Assembly (NCBI GenBank): GCA_963277665.1
Contig: OY728122.1
Location: 1,546,608,868 to 1,546,672,867, forward strand
Direction: 5' to 3'
DNA length: 64,000 nt
From: Viscum album
Taxonomy: Eukaryota > Streptophyta > Magnoliopsida > Santalales > Viscaceae
In this document: positions 39,536 to 50,447 of the stretch, in pieces
Position numbering within the stretch: the stretch's first letter is position 1
How the letters are laid out: every line of letters begins with the position of its first letter
The notes under the pieces: model-generated
Told to the model about the DNA's origin: nothing
Database searches by the model: none
What the model saw: only the letters and a program-made list of their open reading frames with translations
Position numbers and translations under genes: made by a program

Positions 39536-39573
39536 CGTTCATGCGTACGTACGGCTTACCGTCTCCATGAACG
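39536..39573 (+). repeat. Conserved CGTTCATG...CATGAACG hairpin, D 5' LTR
   Basis: Perfect 8-bp arms enclose CGTACGTACGGCTTACCGTC-type sequence. The same hairpin, with drifting arms, is found in E1 (3538-3573) and B (about 26650 and 55180). Confidence 0.7.
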
Positions 39574-39920
39574 GTGCATTTCATTTCTTACCTCTAAACG
39601 ATTATGTAATGTTATAAATGCATGCATGTACTGGATATATATGACATATATGATATCTACATAATGAATACAATTATGTATATAATAAACATTTTGCCAC
39701 ACGAACAACATGTAATTGTAAGAAGTCCACTTTCGACTTAAGAACCAAATATCGGCAAAACAAATATTATTAACTTAAATGATTACGTAATGTTTATGAC
39801 ATGGTAAATAGTGATATAAAAGTAATAATGAAATTGAAAAAGGTTCTTAAGGAATTATAAATTAACTCAAGTTTATTATTCAGGAGATTAAAGAACGATC
39901 GAGTCAAGTCGGACCCGAGG

Positions 39921-40700
39921 TAAGGGATCCTACACCTCTCTTTCTTTTTAAGTACACTCTTTTATGTCATTCCTTTTAAAGCTCATCTTTCTTGTTATTG
40001 GGATGATATGTTATATTAAACATACTGTAATTATTATGTTCATGTGATGAGAGACCCTATTCTCTCTCATCAATCCATTTTGGAAGTTTTGAGTGGCGCC
40101 GTTAGGCTGCCAATCTTTCGTAAGAGATCTAACCTCTCTCTTTCTTTTTAAGTACTCTCCTTTATGTCACTTCTTTTAAGCTCATCTTTGTAATGTTGGG
40201 GGATGTTATTTTATATTAATCTTTCTGTAAATTATATTGTAATTTGATGAGATACCCTATTTGATCTCATCAATCCATATTCGGAAGTTTTATGTGGCGC
40301 CATTAGGCTGCCGAGTTTTCGTAAGGGTTTTTTCATCTCACTTTTATTCCCGTTAGATTTATGCTACATTTTCCACAAATTCCATTGATTGGTGTATGTA
40401 CTGCCCATTATTCTACTCTTTGTGTAATATACTTTCGTTTATGAGTATTTACATCAATGATCTATTGTCCTTCTTTCATGGGGTGTATGTTTTGAAAGAT
40501 ACCCAAGTCGGTAAGGGAACCTTTCACCCTCCTTTTTTTTAAAAGACTTCTTTTGTTGGGTCTTTTAATTTACATATTGTTATATTGGGATATGTTCTCA
40601 TATATCCTTATTGATGTAAATTTTATGTCCAAGTGATGAGATACACTTTTTATCTCTCATCAACTCATTTTTATGTGATGCCGTTAGGCTGTCAAGGGAA
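39921..40700 (+). repeat. Tandem ~200-bp units with hairpins in D 5' LTR
   Basis: About four imperfect units of 190-200 bases. Each begins near GTAAGGGA and a pyrimidine-rich stretch and ends near GTGGCGCCGTTAGGCTGCC. Units 1, 2 and 4 contain a GATGAGA...TCTCATC hairpin (40046-40071, 40246-40271, 40635-40661); unit 3 lacks it. The arrangement is repeated in the 3' LTR from about 47055. Confidence 0.75.
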
Positions 40701-42029
40701 CTTTTTAACCCAATTTCGATTTCTTTGGGTTCAACATGTAGTCATTAAATATGTCATCCATTGAATATGTGTGAATGACCTTTTATTGTTTTACACTTAA
40801 TATCCACTTATATTGGGTGTATTTATATTTTTCACACATATTTTTGAGATTGACTTGTCCTTAATTTAAGGATACCTTCTTTATAAGGGATTTCATCACA
40901 TTTGACATTTCTATTGAGGGTTCATTGTTTTTATGCACCAATTCACTCTTATATGGTGTATATACTGTCCTTTGGAGTATTATATCATGAATCCTTTTAT
41001 TCTCATGATATTATAAAGTTCTGACTAAATGTTATTCCTCGATTATTGTATTCAAGTGTCTCTAATTTTGGTAAAACCCCTTTAACCAAAATATCGTTTT
41101 AAATGTTTTAATTATTTGTTCTTATTAATATCCATGTTTTCAAAATGGTTTTAAGGATTTATTTATATGGATATTAATGGTTTAAAATGTTAAAAGCTTC
41201 AAGGTGGTGTGGGACACTTTGATTCAAAAATCTCTTTATTAAATGTTTTAAATGGTTTTGGAAATGGTTTCTTTTAAAATGGATTCATTATTTCAATATC
41301 CTAAAATGTTATATTGTGATTGAAATGTGGAAATGTTATGTTTCCTTTATTCATGTTTTATGTGATACGATTATGTTATGGTTCTTGGGCATTGTTATGA
41401 AGAACGGGTGGTTCCGTGATAAACTAAGGGCGGGTGAGCCCGATATAGCTCTCCAATGCATTGGGTAACGCGAAGGAGTGAAACGTTAAGGTTTCTCCGA
41501 AGAGATTTAGGGAATATACTGTGATTGGTATTCCAAACGTAACCAAGAGGGTTACTCCCCACGTAAGAATGTTATGAATGCCTCAAGTTACCTTTATGTC
41601 TTATGTTTTCTATGATTTGTTCATGGTTTGATGAGGTATGTTAAAGTGCCTATGTTTTATGGGTAAAGTATGATTTCATTCTCATATATATATATGAACT
41701 CATGTTTCCTTTCCATATTTTTATAACCCTTACTGAGCTTTTTATGCTCATCCCAAGTTTTTGAAATGTTTTTCACAGGTCAAGGGAAAGGTACATGATG
41801 TGACGATAGTGTCAAGGATGTGTCAAGAAAGAATCCGTGTTTTGTTTTAAATAGGTTTCCATTGATGGGAAGAATGAATATTGTCTTTTATGTAACCACT
41901 TTGTTTAAATGTGGAATGTAATGAAAGTTTCATGATCTAATTCTCTAAAACTCTAAACCTGAAAATATCCTCAATGTGTAATCATGTAATTACTCAAGAT
42001 TAAGTAAGGTTTAAGGCTGGGGCCTTATA

Positions 42030-42047
42030 GTTGGTATCAAAGGTCGG
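42030..42047 (+). promoter_or_regulatory. Element D primer-binding site
   Basis: GTTGGTATCAAAGGTCGG follows the LTR directly. TGGTATCA matches the initiator Met tRNA site; the AAGG that follows replaces the usual GAGC. Confidence 0.75.
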
Positions 42048-42233
42048 TTTAGATAACTTTAGAGGTTAGGGTATTCTTTAAGCACATGTGGCATTACCAT
42101 AATGGTTAGGATTTCAGAAAGAGTCTTAGTTTTAAATAAAGTGAATGAGAAAGTATATCTTATTGTTTATCTTACTCATTAGTACATGATGGTTTTGTTG
42201 ATATACTCACACTGACCTTTTTGGTTTTAGTAA

Positions 42234-42818
42234 ATGAATGGATCTAGCAGGAACCAAAGTAACAGTGGATGTGAAGGAAACTGTGACAGTTTTTTGAGCA
42301 AGCAACTGAAAGATATGGGAGCTGCAATGAGAACTCTTTTGATTATCCTCAACCAACTATCTGGAGTCATGATTGACCACCTAAACCTTGGAGATTTCTC
42401 TAAGGCATCATATATGCAAGAAACAAATCCCTACGGAAGTACAGGTAATAATCATAAAGGTAAGTGTGTTCAAAAACCTATGTGTCAAAGATGTGGAAAG
42501 AAACACCTAGGAAAATGTTTCGAAGGGACAGAAATATTCTATAGATGTGGAAATGAAGGTCATAAAGCAAGAACCTGCCATGGAAAAAGGAAGCATCCAG
42601 TTGACTCGGGGAAAGGGAAAGAAGTTCTTTCTGAGGGATCAATTGAATGTTTTAAATGTGGTGTGCATGGTCATTATGCAAACACATGTCCTATGAAGAA
42701 GTTTCGTGAATGGGGTCACCATGAGCGTACCAATATTCGTTTACCAATACCTAATGCCATTCCGATTGAGGATGAAGAAACTGACAACGACCAATCAAAG
42801 GTATGTACTATTTCATGA
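42234..42818 (+). CDS. Capsid-less Gag-like zinc-knuckle protein of element D
   Basis: An intact 194-residue frame, 205 bases after the primer-binding site. Residues 1-46 (MNGSSRNQ..., CEGNCD, LIILNQLSGVM) align with the E2 Gag N-terminus. The protein then passes directly to nucleocapsid sequence: knuckle 1 with C84, C87, H91, C95; knuckle 2 with C105, H110, C115, but Phe102 or Tyr103 where its first Cys would be; and a full CX2CX4HX4C knuckle 3 with C139, C142, H147, C152. An acidic tail follows. The capsid domain seen in E2 is absent. Likely role: nucleic-acid binding, perhaps packaging by a helper Gag; this is inferred. A possible intron starts at 42801 (AAG/GTATGT), with TTTGTAG ending at 42872; splicing would change only the last few residues. 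Confidence 0.8.
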   Translation: MNGSSRNQSNSGCEGNCDSFLSKQLKDMGAAMRTLLIILNQLSGVMIDHLNLGDFSKASYMQETNPYGSTGNNHKGKCVQKPMCQRCGKKHLGKCFEGTEIFYRCGNEGHKARTCHGKRKHPVDSGKGKEVLSEGSIECFKCGVHGHYANTCPMKKFREWGHHERTNIRLPIPNAIPIEDEETDNDQSKVCTIS

Positions 42819-43284
42819 CTATTGTTTTCCTATTTTGGAATCTTAGGATATGATTCATGATTTTGTTTGTAGGAAAGAGGTATTTTGGAATAATTTTGGT
42901 AAGGAATGGATAGTGGATCACGAAGAATGTTGAATGAGTAATATGTCAACATATAAGGGCTTTAAGAGTTATGGTGAAATTCTTAAGAGTATTAAGTCTC
43001 TTTTGATGACGGGGTTACATTAGAAGACTTTTTATATTATTTGTAACCCTGATGTTTAATATTGGAAAATTTTATTCAAGTAATAGTTATCTTTTCCTTT
43101 GTGGACATAGTTATAAAGAAACATTTGGGTTTATATGATCCTTACTTTTGAGGTAATTATGGGTTACCATATGTTATGATTGAAGTGAAAGGCATGAGAT
43201 AAAATTGATGTTAAATTATGTTATGGTTATTTTTGATGATTTTATCCATTTTTGGGTAATGATTTTAGAATTATATAGTTTTGG

Positions 43285-43407
43285 AAAAAGGACAACACAC
43301 AGACCGTGTGACAACCCGTCGCGTCGGACAATGCTGCGGGAATCGAACCCACAACCAAAGTGCGACTGGTATTTATCGCCTACCACTGGACTACTTGAAG
43401 TCCCTGG
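43285..43407 (-). ncRNA. tRNA-derived SINE-like pol III unit inside element D
   Basis: Antisense to D. The minus strand reads, in order, the A box TAGTCCAGTGG (43393-43383, full match to TRGYNNARNNG), the B box GGTTCGATTCC (43349-43339) 44 bases on, a T-arm with GTGGG/CCCGC stem, and a TTTTT terminator at 43289-43285. The acceptor ends do not pair, so it is tRNA-derived but not a tRNA. The homologous unit in E1 lies at the same relative place and orientation, so the insertion predates the split of these copies. Pol III activity is inferred from promoter boxes only. Confidence 0.7.
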
Positions 43408-44307
43408 TTAGTTTGACTGATTCTTTTTAGTTATATGATTTTATGAATTAAGAGTAAGTTGATTTTGGAGGATATGTGATTAAGATAATTACTTTTCAAT
43501 GTGAGACTTTAGGAGCAACTGATTTTGTTTGGAGATAAATGTTACGATTTAACTTGGAAGAATATGTGACTAAATCCTTCAAATATTTGGGTTTCAATAT
43601 TATATTGGTTTACTTTAAAGAATTTTATGGACAAATTGTTTATCGGATGGTCCTCGTTGAACTTTGGGATTTGATGGACAAATTTTGGAGATTAAGAATA
43701 GATTTTCTTTTTATAAGGGGTTATCCTTTTCTGGATTATCTGATCTTGTACTAACCTTTTTGGTTTTGGTTTTGGTTAAAGCCTAAATACATGGGATGTA
43801 TATAGTTCTCTTTTTGGGATTAGGTTATTCTCTAGAAGTTGATTATAGAACTCTTAATGCGAACAAGTCTCCCTAAATACTCGTCTTTTGAAAAAAATAT
43901 GAGTTTGACTAAGGAATCTAGTAAAAGTTGAAAGTCAACATGATAAGTGATTATGCTTCCTTATGAATAAAGTCCTCAATAAAAAGTAACTTAAAACAAA
44001 AATGTTGTCTATTAACTTTTCCTACTGGGGAACCCAACACCGTTTAACCCATCACAAGTTTGTGATTTTCTTATTGTTAACTTTCTCCTAAAAATGTTTT
44101 CTATCACTCTCCATCGGAACATGACCCTATGTTTTCTCCTCCATGTCCATATTTTCATACTTAGAATCCTAGTATGGGTTAACTCGGGTGACCTCTATGC
44201 TTATCTTTCTTTATTTTAAAGTGATTGTTTTACCGACTCTTGTTCCGATGTGGGACGTTCAAGGATGTTTCCAAGCGCAATTTTAAAATTGCGAGGACGC
44301 AATTCCC
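43408..44307. other. Element D interior 3' of the pol III unit, non-coding
   Basis: About 0.9 kb. One 71-codon frame (43539-43754) has no recognised features. No pol motif in any frame. The end (44260-44300) contains the inverted repeat GCGCAATTTT / AAAATTGCG. Confidence 0.5.
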
Positions 44308-44322
44308 AAAAGGGGGGAAGGA
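44308..44322 (+). promoter_or_regulatory. Element D polypurine tract
   Basis: AAAAGGGGGGAAGGA directly before the TG of the 3' LTR. It would prime plus-strand DNA synthesis. Confidence 0.9.
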
Positions 44323-47300
44323 TGTAACACCCCAGGTAAATAAGGAATATGAAAATTTCATATTTATTCATATTTGTGAATAAAATATTAATATGGCTTT
44401 AAAGGGGACGCTATGCTGGATGGCGTACCCAACACGCAACAACGAGTTTCTTGGGAATCTTACGTTGCACTCTAATAATAAAATAATATTATTTTAAATG
44501 GTAGTTAACATGTAGCCGTTGTAATGGCGGGAATGGATAGAAATAACTAAAATATGATTATATATGTTCTTAAATATTTTTACATTTATACAATAAAAGA
44601 TAAAGGCTTAAAATACGGAAAGAATTCAATTTTAGGCGTATATGCCCTAGTTTTCACTAAAGGTTCACTTATCACCTTTTGATGGAGAACCGTCATTAAA
44701 TATAGTTTTTTTCACTCTTAAACATTCTTTTGGACCAAATAAAACTCTTATTAAGAATCGGGACATCAAAATTTACTTTGTGTAAATTTTTGGTATCTTT
44801 CCGATAAAGTTCATTTTTTTAATGAATAGTGTAAAATGTTGTATTTTAATTCAAAGCCACTTTTTAATCTAATTTATTTATATGATTACATTATATTTTG
44901 AATTGGTTTTAAAGTGAAATTAGAAAATATTTTTACCATTAAATCCAATAGTGGTCGTTGGAATCAATTTCACTTTGAAATCAGACTTAAACTAGTGTCA
45001 ATCTTTTGATACTTCTTGTTTCATAAAACACGCTATTTGTCATGACAGTGGGAATTAATTATTAAATTAATTAATGTGACTTATATTTTTTTAATTTTTT
45101 AAAACGGACTTCATTTTTGAATTCAGAATATCAAATATAGCTTAGGGTGAATTTTTGGGATTTTTCTGAAAAACTTCAATTATTGATGAATAGTGAAACC
45201 ACTAAGTGGTACTTATAAAAACTGATTTTCCGTTTAAATGAAATTTTTCGATCATTGTGTTTTGATTTTCAAAAATCCGACATACATGGTTTTCATTAAG
45301 AAGTAAAATGTGGTTCAATGAGATTAAAATGATTTTTTGGTGAATAGTAACTTATTAAGTTTTTAATCGCGATTAGTGGTAATTAGTGTAGTTTAAGGTA
45401 AAAATAATGCTTTAATAAAATGAGATGAGCCTGAAACATGTCTTACCCTCATTGTTTGTATCATGTCCGACCAAGACAAGGCATGGGTCAACTTGGGGAC
45501 CCCATGGACCCACTTGGTTGGGAAATGACATAAATAACATTTTATTTAATGTAAAAGTAAAATTGACACAAACATGATATGTTTTACTAAAACAATTTTT
45601 AAGTGGGGTTATACAAGTCATATTTTTGATTATGAATATTCATTGGAAAGCTAAAAGGATTTCCTACATCATAGTAGTTTTTTTATAATTTTTAGACATT
45701 AAATAAATTATATTATTTATGACATAATAATGATGCAGCGATGACATCATTATTTGACGATTTAAATAAAATGGAAAGATAATGTAAAATCTATGAACTA
45801 CACTTGTCCAAAACGTATTGGATGAGTGGATTTCGAAGCCTTATCACCTTAACCACGCATTATATCAATTTGGGACCTTTTAAAACCGAAAAACATTTTC
45901 AAATAAAGTAATATTGCTTACTTTCCAAAAGTGCCCCTCCTCTCCTCTTATAAAAGGCCCCCACCTCTACCTCATTTCACACACTCCTCAAGCACTTGGA
46001 TCGGCCAACCCCTGCCCATTTACTCTCTCCACATCCCTCTCCTCATCCTAGAGAATTACCTTTGGGCAGAATCCTTTAAAAGGAAGACTTTAGGCTCAAA
46101 TCAAAAGGAGTTACACTTTTAAAGGTAATTCATTCTCTCATGTTCATTTGTTTTATTTTGCTTATCCAACCCCCTAAACTCTTTTTATTTACTTCTTTTG
46201 TAACAACACCAGTATCTTAAATATACTAGGATTTTGTTATAAGATTTATTCGAGCTACACTCTCACAAAACTACATCAAATGGTTAAAGAACATACGGTT
46301 TTCGTGGATGGTGAAATTCTGCCTCCCGAAACGATGATTGTTCAATACTCATTTAACACCTTCTAAGGTGGCCATTATGATGCCACTATTTTTATATATG
46401 ATATATAATATGTTTATGTTTTATTTAAGCTTCTGTATTTTTCATTTTAGTCTTACCTTTATGGCTTCCATTATGGGTATACGCGATATCTTCATTTAAG
46501 GAAGTGCGGACTACCGCCCCCTCAAAGTGATTTGATTCGTTAAATACCATATGTGGGATGTATAAAGGATGGAAATATAATATTATATATGATATTATAC
46601 TGTAATTATAATAGACCGTTATATAATTATTATTCCATTCTATAAAATACGAAATAGAAATGAAAGTAGCGTTCATGTGTACGTACGGCTTACCGTCTCC
46701 ATGAACGGTGCATTTCATTTCTTACCTCTAAACGATTATGTAATTTTATAAATGCATGCACGTACTGGATATATATGACATATATGATATCTACATAATT
46801 AATACAATTATGGATATAATAAACATTTTGCCACATGAACAACATGTAATTGTAAGAAGTCCACTTTCGACTTAAGAACCAAATATCGGCAAAACAAATA
46901 TTATTAACTTAAATGATTACGTAATGTTTATGACATGGTAATAAGTGGTATAAAAGTAATAATGAAATTGAAAAAGGTTTTTAAGGAATTAGAAATTAAC
47001 TCAATTTTATTATTCAGGAGATTAAAGAACGATCGAGTCAAGTCGGACCTGAGGTAAGGGATCCTACACCTCTCTTTCTTTTTAAGTACACTCTTTTATG
47101 TCATTCCTTTTAAAGCTATTCTTTCTTGTTATTGGGATGATATTTTATATTACACTTACTGTAATTATTATGTTCATGTGATGAGAGACCCTATTCTCTC
47201 TCATCAATCCATTTTGGAAGTTTTGAGTGGTGCCGTTAGGCTGCCGATCTTTCGTAAGAGATCTAACCTCTCTCTTTCTTTTTAAGTACTCTCCTTTATG

Positions 47301-49165
47301 TCACTTCTTTTAAGCTCCTCTTTGTAATGTTGGGGGATGTTCTTTTATATTAATATTGCTGTAAATTCTATTTTAATGTGATGAGATACCCTATTTTATC
47401 TCATCAATCCATATTCGGATGTTTTATGTGGCGCCGTTAGGCTGCCGAGTTTTCGTAAGGGATTTTTCATCTCACTTTTATTCCCGTGAGATTTATGCTA
47501 CATTTTCCACAAATTCCATTGAGTGGTGTATGTACTGCCCATTATTCTAATCTTTGTGTAATATAATTTCGTTTATGAGTATTTACATCAATGATCTATT
47601 GTCCTTCTTTCATGGGGTGTATGTTTTGAAAGATACCCAAGTCGGTAAGGGAACCTTTCACCCTCCTTTTTTTTAAAAGACTTCTTTTGTTGGGTCTTTT
47701 AATTTACATATTGTTATGTTGGGATATGTTCTCATATATCCTTATTGATGTAAATTTTATGTCCAAGTGATGAGATACACTTTTTATCTCTCATCAACTC
47801 ATTTTGATGTGATGTCGTTAGGCTGTCAAGGGAACTTTTTAACCCAATTTCGATTTCTTTGGGTTCAACATGTAGTCATTAAATATGTCATCCATTGAAT
47901 ATGTGTGAATGAACTTTTATTGTTTTACACATAATATCCACTTATATTGGGTGTATTTATATTTTTCACACATATTTTTGAGATTGATTTGTCCTTAATA
48001 TAAGGATACCTTCTTTATAAGGGATTTCATCACATTTGACATTTCTATTGAGGGTTCATTGTTGTTATGCACCAATTCACTCTTATATGGTGTATATACT
48101 GTCCTTTGATGTATTATATCATGAATCCTTTTATTCTCATGATATTATAAAGTTCTGACTAAATGTTATTCCTCGATTATTGTATTCAAGTGTCTCTAAT
48201 TTTGGTAAAACCCCTTTAACCAAAATATCGTTTTAAATGTTTTAATTATTTGTTCTTATTAATATCCATGTTTTCAAAATGGTTTTAAGGATTTATTTAT
48301 ATGGATATTAATGGTTTAAAATGTTAAAAGCTTCAAGGTGGTATGGGACACTTTGATTCAAAAATCTCTTTATTAAATGTTTTAAATGGTTTTGGAAATG
48401 GTTTCTTTTAAAATGGATTCATTATTTCAATATCCTAAAATTTTATATTGTGATTGAAATGTGGAAATGTAATGTTTCCTTTATTCATGTTTTATGTGAT
48501 ACGATTATGTTATGGTTCTTGGGCATTGTTATGAAGAATGGGTGGTTCCGTGATAAACTAACGGCGGGTGAGCCCAATATAGCTCTCCAATGCATTGGGT
48601 AACGCGAAGGAGTGAAACGTTAAGGTTTCTCCGAAGAGATTTAGGGAATATACTGTGATGGGTATTCCAAACGTAACCAAGAGGGTTACTCCCCATGTAA
48701 GAATGTTATGAATGCATCAAGTTACCTTTATGTCTTATGTTTTCTATGATTTGTTCATGGTTTGATGAGGTATGTTAAAGTGCCAATGTTTTATGGGTAA
48801 AGTATGATTTCATTCTCATATATATATATATGAACTCATGTTTCCTTTCCATATTTTTATAACCCTTACTGAGCTTTTTATGCTCATCCCAAGTTTTTGA
48901 AATGTTTTTCACAAGTCAAGGGAAAGGTACATGATGTGACGATAGTGTCAAGGATGTGTCAAGAAAGAATCCGTGTTTTATTTTAAATATGTTTCCATTG
49001 ATGGGAAGAATGAATATTGTCTTTTATGTAACCACTTTGTTTAAATGTGGAATGTAATACAAGTTTCATGATCTAATTCTCTAAAACTATAAAACTGAAA
49101 AGATACTCAATGTGTAATCTTATAATAACTCAAGATTAAGTAAGGTTTAAGGCTGGGGCCTTATA
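44323..49165 (+). repeat. Element D 3' LTR
   Basis: A 4843-bp copy, nearly the same length as the 5' LTR and highly similar along its length, including the hairpin (46670-46707), the tandem units and the TA terminus. Differences are mostly single bases, with few small indels. Confidence 0.92.
45949..45956 (+). promoter_or_regulatory. TATA box in D 3' LTR
   Basis: TATAAAAG in the same context as in the 5' LTR. From here it could drive read-out transcription into element A. Confidence 0.6.
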
Positions 49166-49960
49166 CTAGTGGTACATCTAGGAGTGGCGATGATATACTA
49201 GGACCTCTAGCATCAGCACCGGTGGTCGAGAATAAAGAAAGTTGTAGAAGAGTTTTTCTCTCTGTGCCTCACATGTCAGCATGTGAATGTAGAGCATCAT
49301 GATCCATCATGATTTGTTCAGCCACTAGTGGTGCCAGAGTAGATGTGGGATGGAATTTCCATGGATTTTATAACTTGACAACCACACACATCCAAGGGAC
49401 ACGATTCCATCTGGGTGATCATTGACCAACTCACCATGTTGGCACACTTTCTACCTATCAAAGAGTAGGGATTAGTAGATGTATTGTGACACCTATTTGT
49501 ATAGGAGATTGTGAGAATTCATGAGGTTCCATCTAAAATTTTCATAGATCATGATGCACGTTTTACTTTCCAGCTATGGAATGGGTTGCAGAAGGAATTC
49601 AGGACACAACTTTGATTGAGCAGTACCTTACATTCTTAGATGGGTGGTCTGTTAGAGAGGACCATTCAGACCAATGAAGAAACGTTGAGTTTTTGCATCC
49701 TTGATTTTGGCCACAGATGGAAGGATTATTTACCCCTGGTGGAGTTCATGTACAACAAAAGCTATCACTCCACCATCATCATTACACCATTAGATTCTTT
49801 GTATGGTCATCCTTGCAGATCACCTTTGTGCTGGACTGAACCTTGGGAGTTAGCCCTCATCAGACAAGAAAAGATACGGGCTACCACAGAGAAGGTGTAG
49901 ATTATCCAGGTGCGGATGAAGAATACACATAACATGCATAAGTCTTCTATTCATAGGAGA
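49166..49960 (+). pseudogene. Integrase core of element A, continued
   Basis: Continues the integrase after element D. The zinc-domain end CLTCQHVNVEH is near 49275. The core shows MDFI near 49375, the IIDQLTMLAHFLPI block near 49420-49465, FIDHDARFTFQLW near 49540-49580 (second catalytic Asp) and LLERTIQT near 49645-49670 (catalytic Glu). The last sits in an 86-codon open stretch (49640-49900) that includes WKDYLPLVEFMYNKSYHST. The three catalytic positions of the DD35E triad are still readable, but stops and frameshifts inactivate it. It would insert element DNA into the genome. Confidence 0.85.
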
Positions 49961-50405
49961 CTAAGACCTCTCAAATTCGAGGATGGTGACCATGTATTCT
50001 AATGGGTCTCACCTCGATGAGTGTTTCAAAGATTTGGCCAGAGTCGAAAGTTATCTCTGAGGTTCATCAGACCCTATCACGTCCTCACGGGATTTGGCGA
50101 GGTGGCTTACCACTTAGCTCTTCCCCCTCAGTTTCACCAGGTGTAGGATGTTTTCCACTTAACCCAACTGAGGAGGTACGTGCATGATCCTTCTCACATC
50201 ATTGACTAGGGTGAGATGGACATCAAGGATGGGGAGACATTTTCGATGGATCTAGAAGAGATTGAGGATTGACATGAGAGATTCATTTGCCGGTGATTGA
50301 TATCGTTGGTTCACATACATGGGAAACACGATAACCTCCATGATATCACGTGGGTGCATGAGGCTCAGATTCATTCTCAGTACCCCCACATGATTTAGTA
50401 GTTTG
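49961..50405 (+). pseudogene. GPF/Y region and chromodomain of element A
   Basis: The C-terminus of integrase. RPLKFEDGDHVF near 49965, then LSLRFIRPYHVLTGFGEVAY near 50050-50110 (GPF/Y-type motif), HLTQLRRYVHDPSHII near 50155-50205, and a chromodomain-like end with IEDxxERFICR, ITWVHEAQIHSQYPHMI at about 50255-50400. The order and the final WE..M...YPHLF-like motif are typical of Tekay/Del chromoviruses, in which the chromodomain directs integration to heterochromatin. Stops are present. Confidence 0.75.
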
Positions 50406-50434
50406 TGTTGTTGATTTTGGGAACACAAATCCCT

Positions 50435-50447
50435 AAGGTGGGGAGAA
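50435..50447 (+). promoter_or_regulatory. Element A polypurine tract
   Basis: AAGGTGGGGAGAA directly before the 3' LTR. One pyrimidine interrupts it. Confidence 0.75.

Larger units (their letters stand above)
37188..42029 (+). repeat. Element D 5' LTR
   Basis: Begins TGTAACACCCCAGG and ends GGGGCCTTATA, so the ends are TG...TA instead of TG...CA, in both copies. Landmarks in order: U3 of about 1.65 kb, a TATA box at 38815-38822, a hairpin motif family near 39160, 39345 and 39536, tandem units of about 200 bases (39921-40700), a less AT-rich block near 41400-41530, then the U5 end. Small open frames (for example 38797-38988) start just downstream of the TATA box and are repeated in the 3' LTR; no function is recognised. 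Confidence 0.92.
37188..49165 (+). mobile_element. Element D: young non-autonomous LTR element with 4.84-kb LTRs (LARD-like)
   Basis: An element of 11,978 bp: LTRs 37188-42029 (4842 bp) and 44323-49165 (4843 bp) around a 2293-bp interior, so about four fifths of it is LTR. A Met-tRNA primer-binding site (42030), a polypurine tract (44308-44322) and a near-perfect 5-bp target duplication confirm structure and orientation. The interior codes only a 194-residue Gag-like protein; no protease, RT, RNase H or integrase motif was found. That is the pattern of large retrotransposon derivatives (LARDs), mobilised by partners in trans. LTR identity is high (a 195-base sample at the LTR start shows about nine differences, other stretches fewer), making it the youngest element here. 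Confidence 0.92.

Noticed and set aside
41400..41530. Less AT-rich block in the D LTR as an RNA gene
   Set aside because: Repeated in the 3' LTR as expected; no pol III boxes or recognised RNA fold; treated as part of the R-U5 leader.
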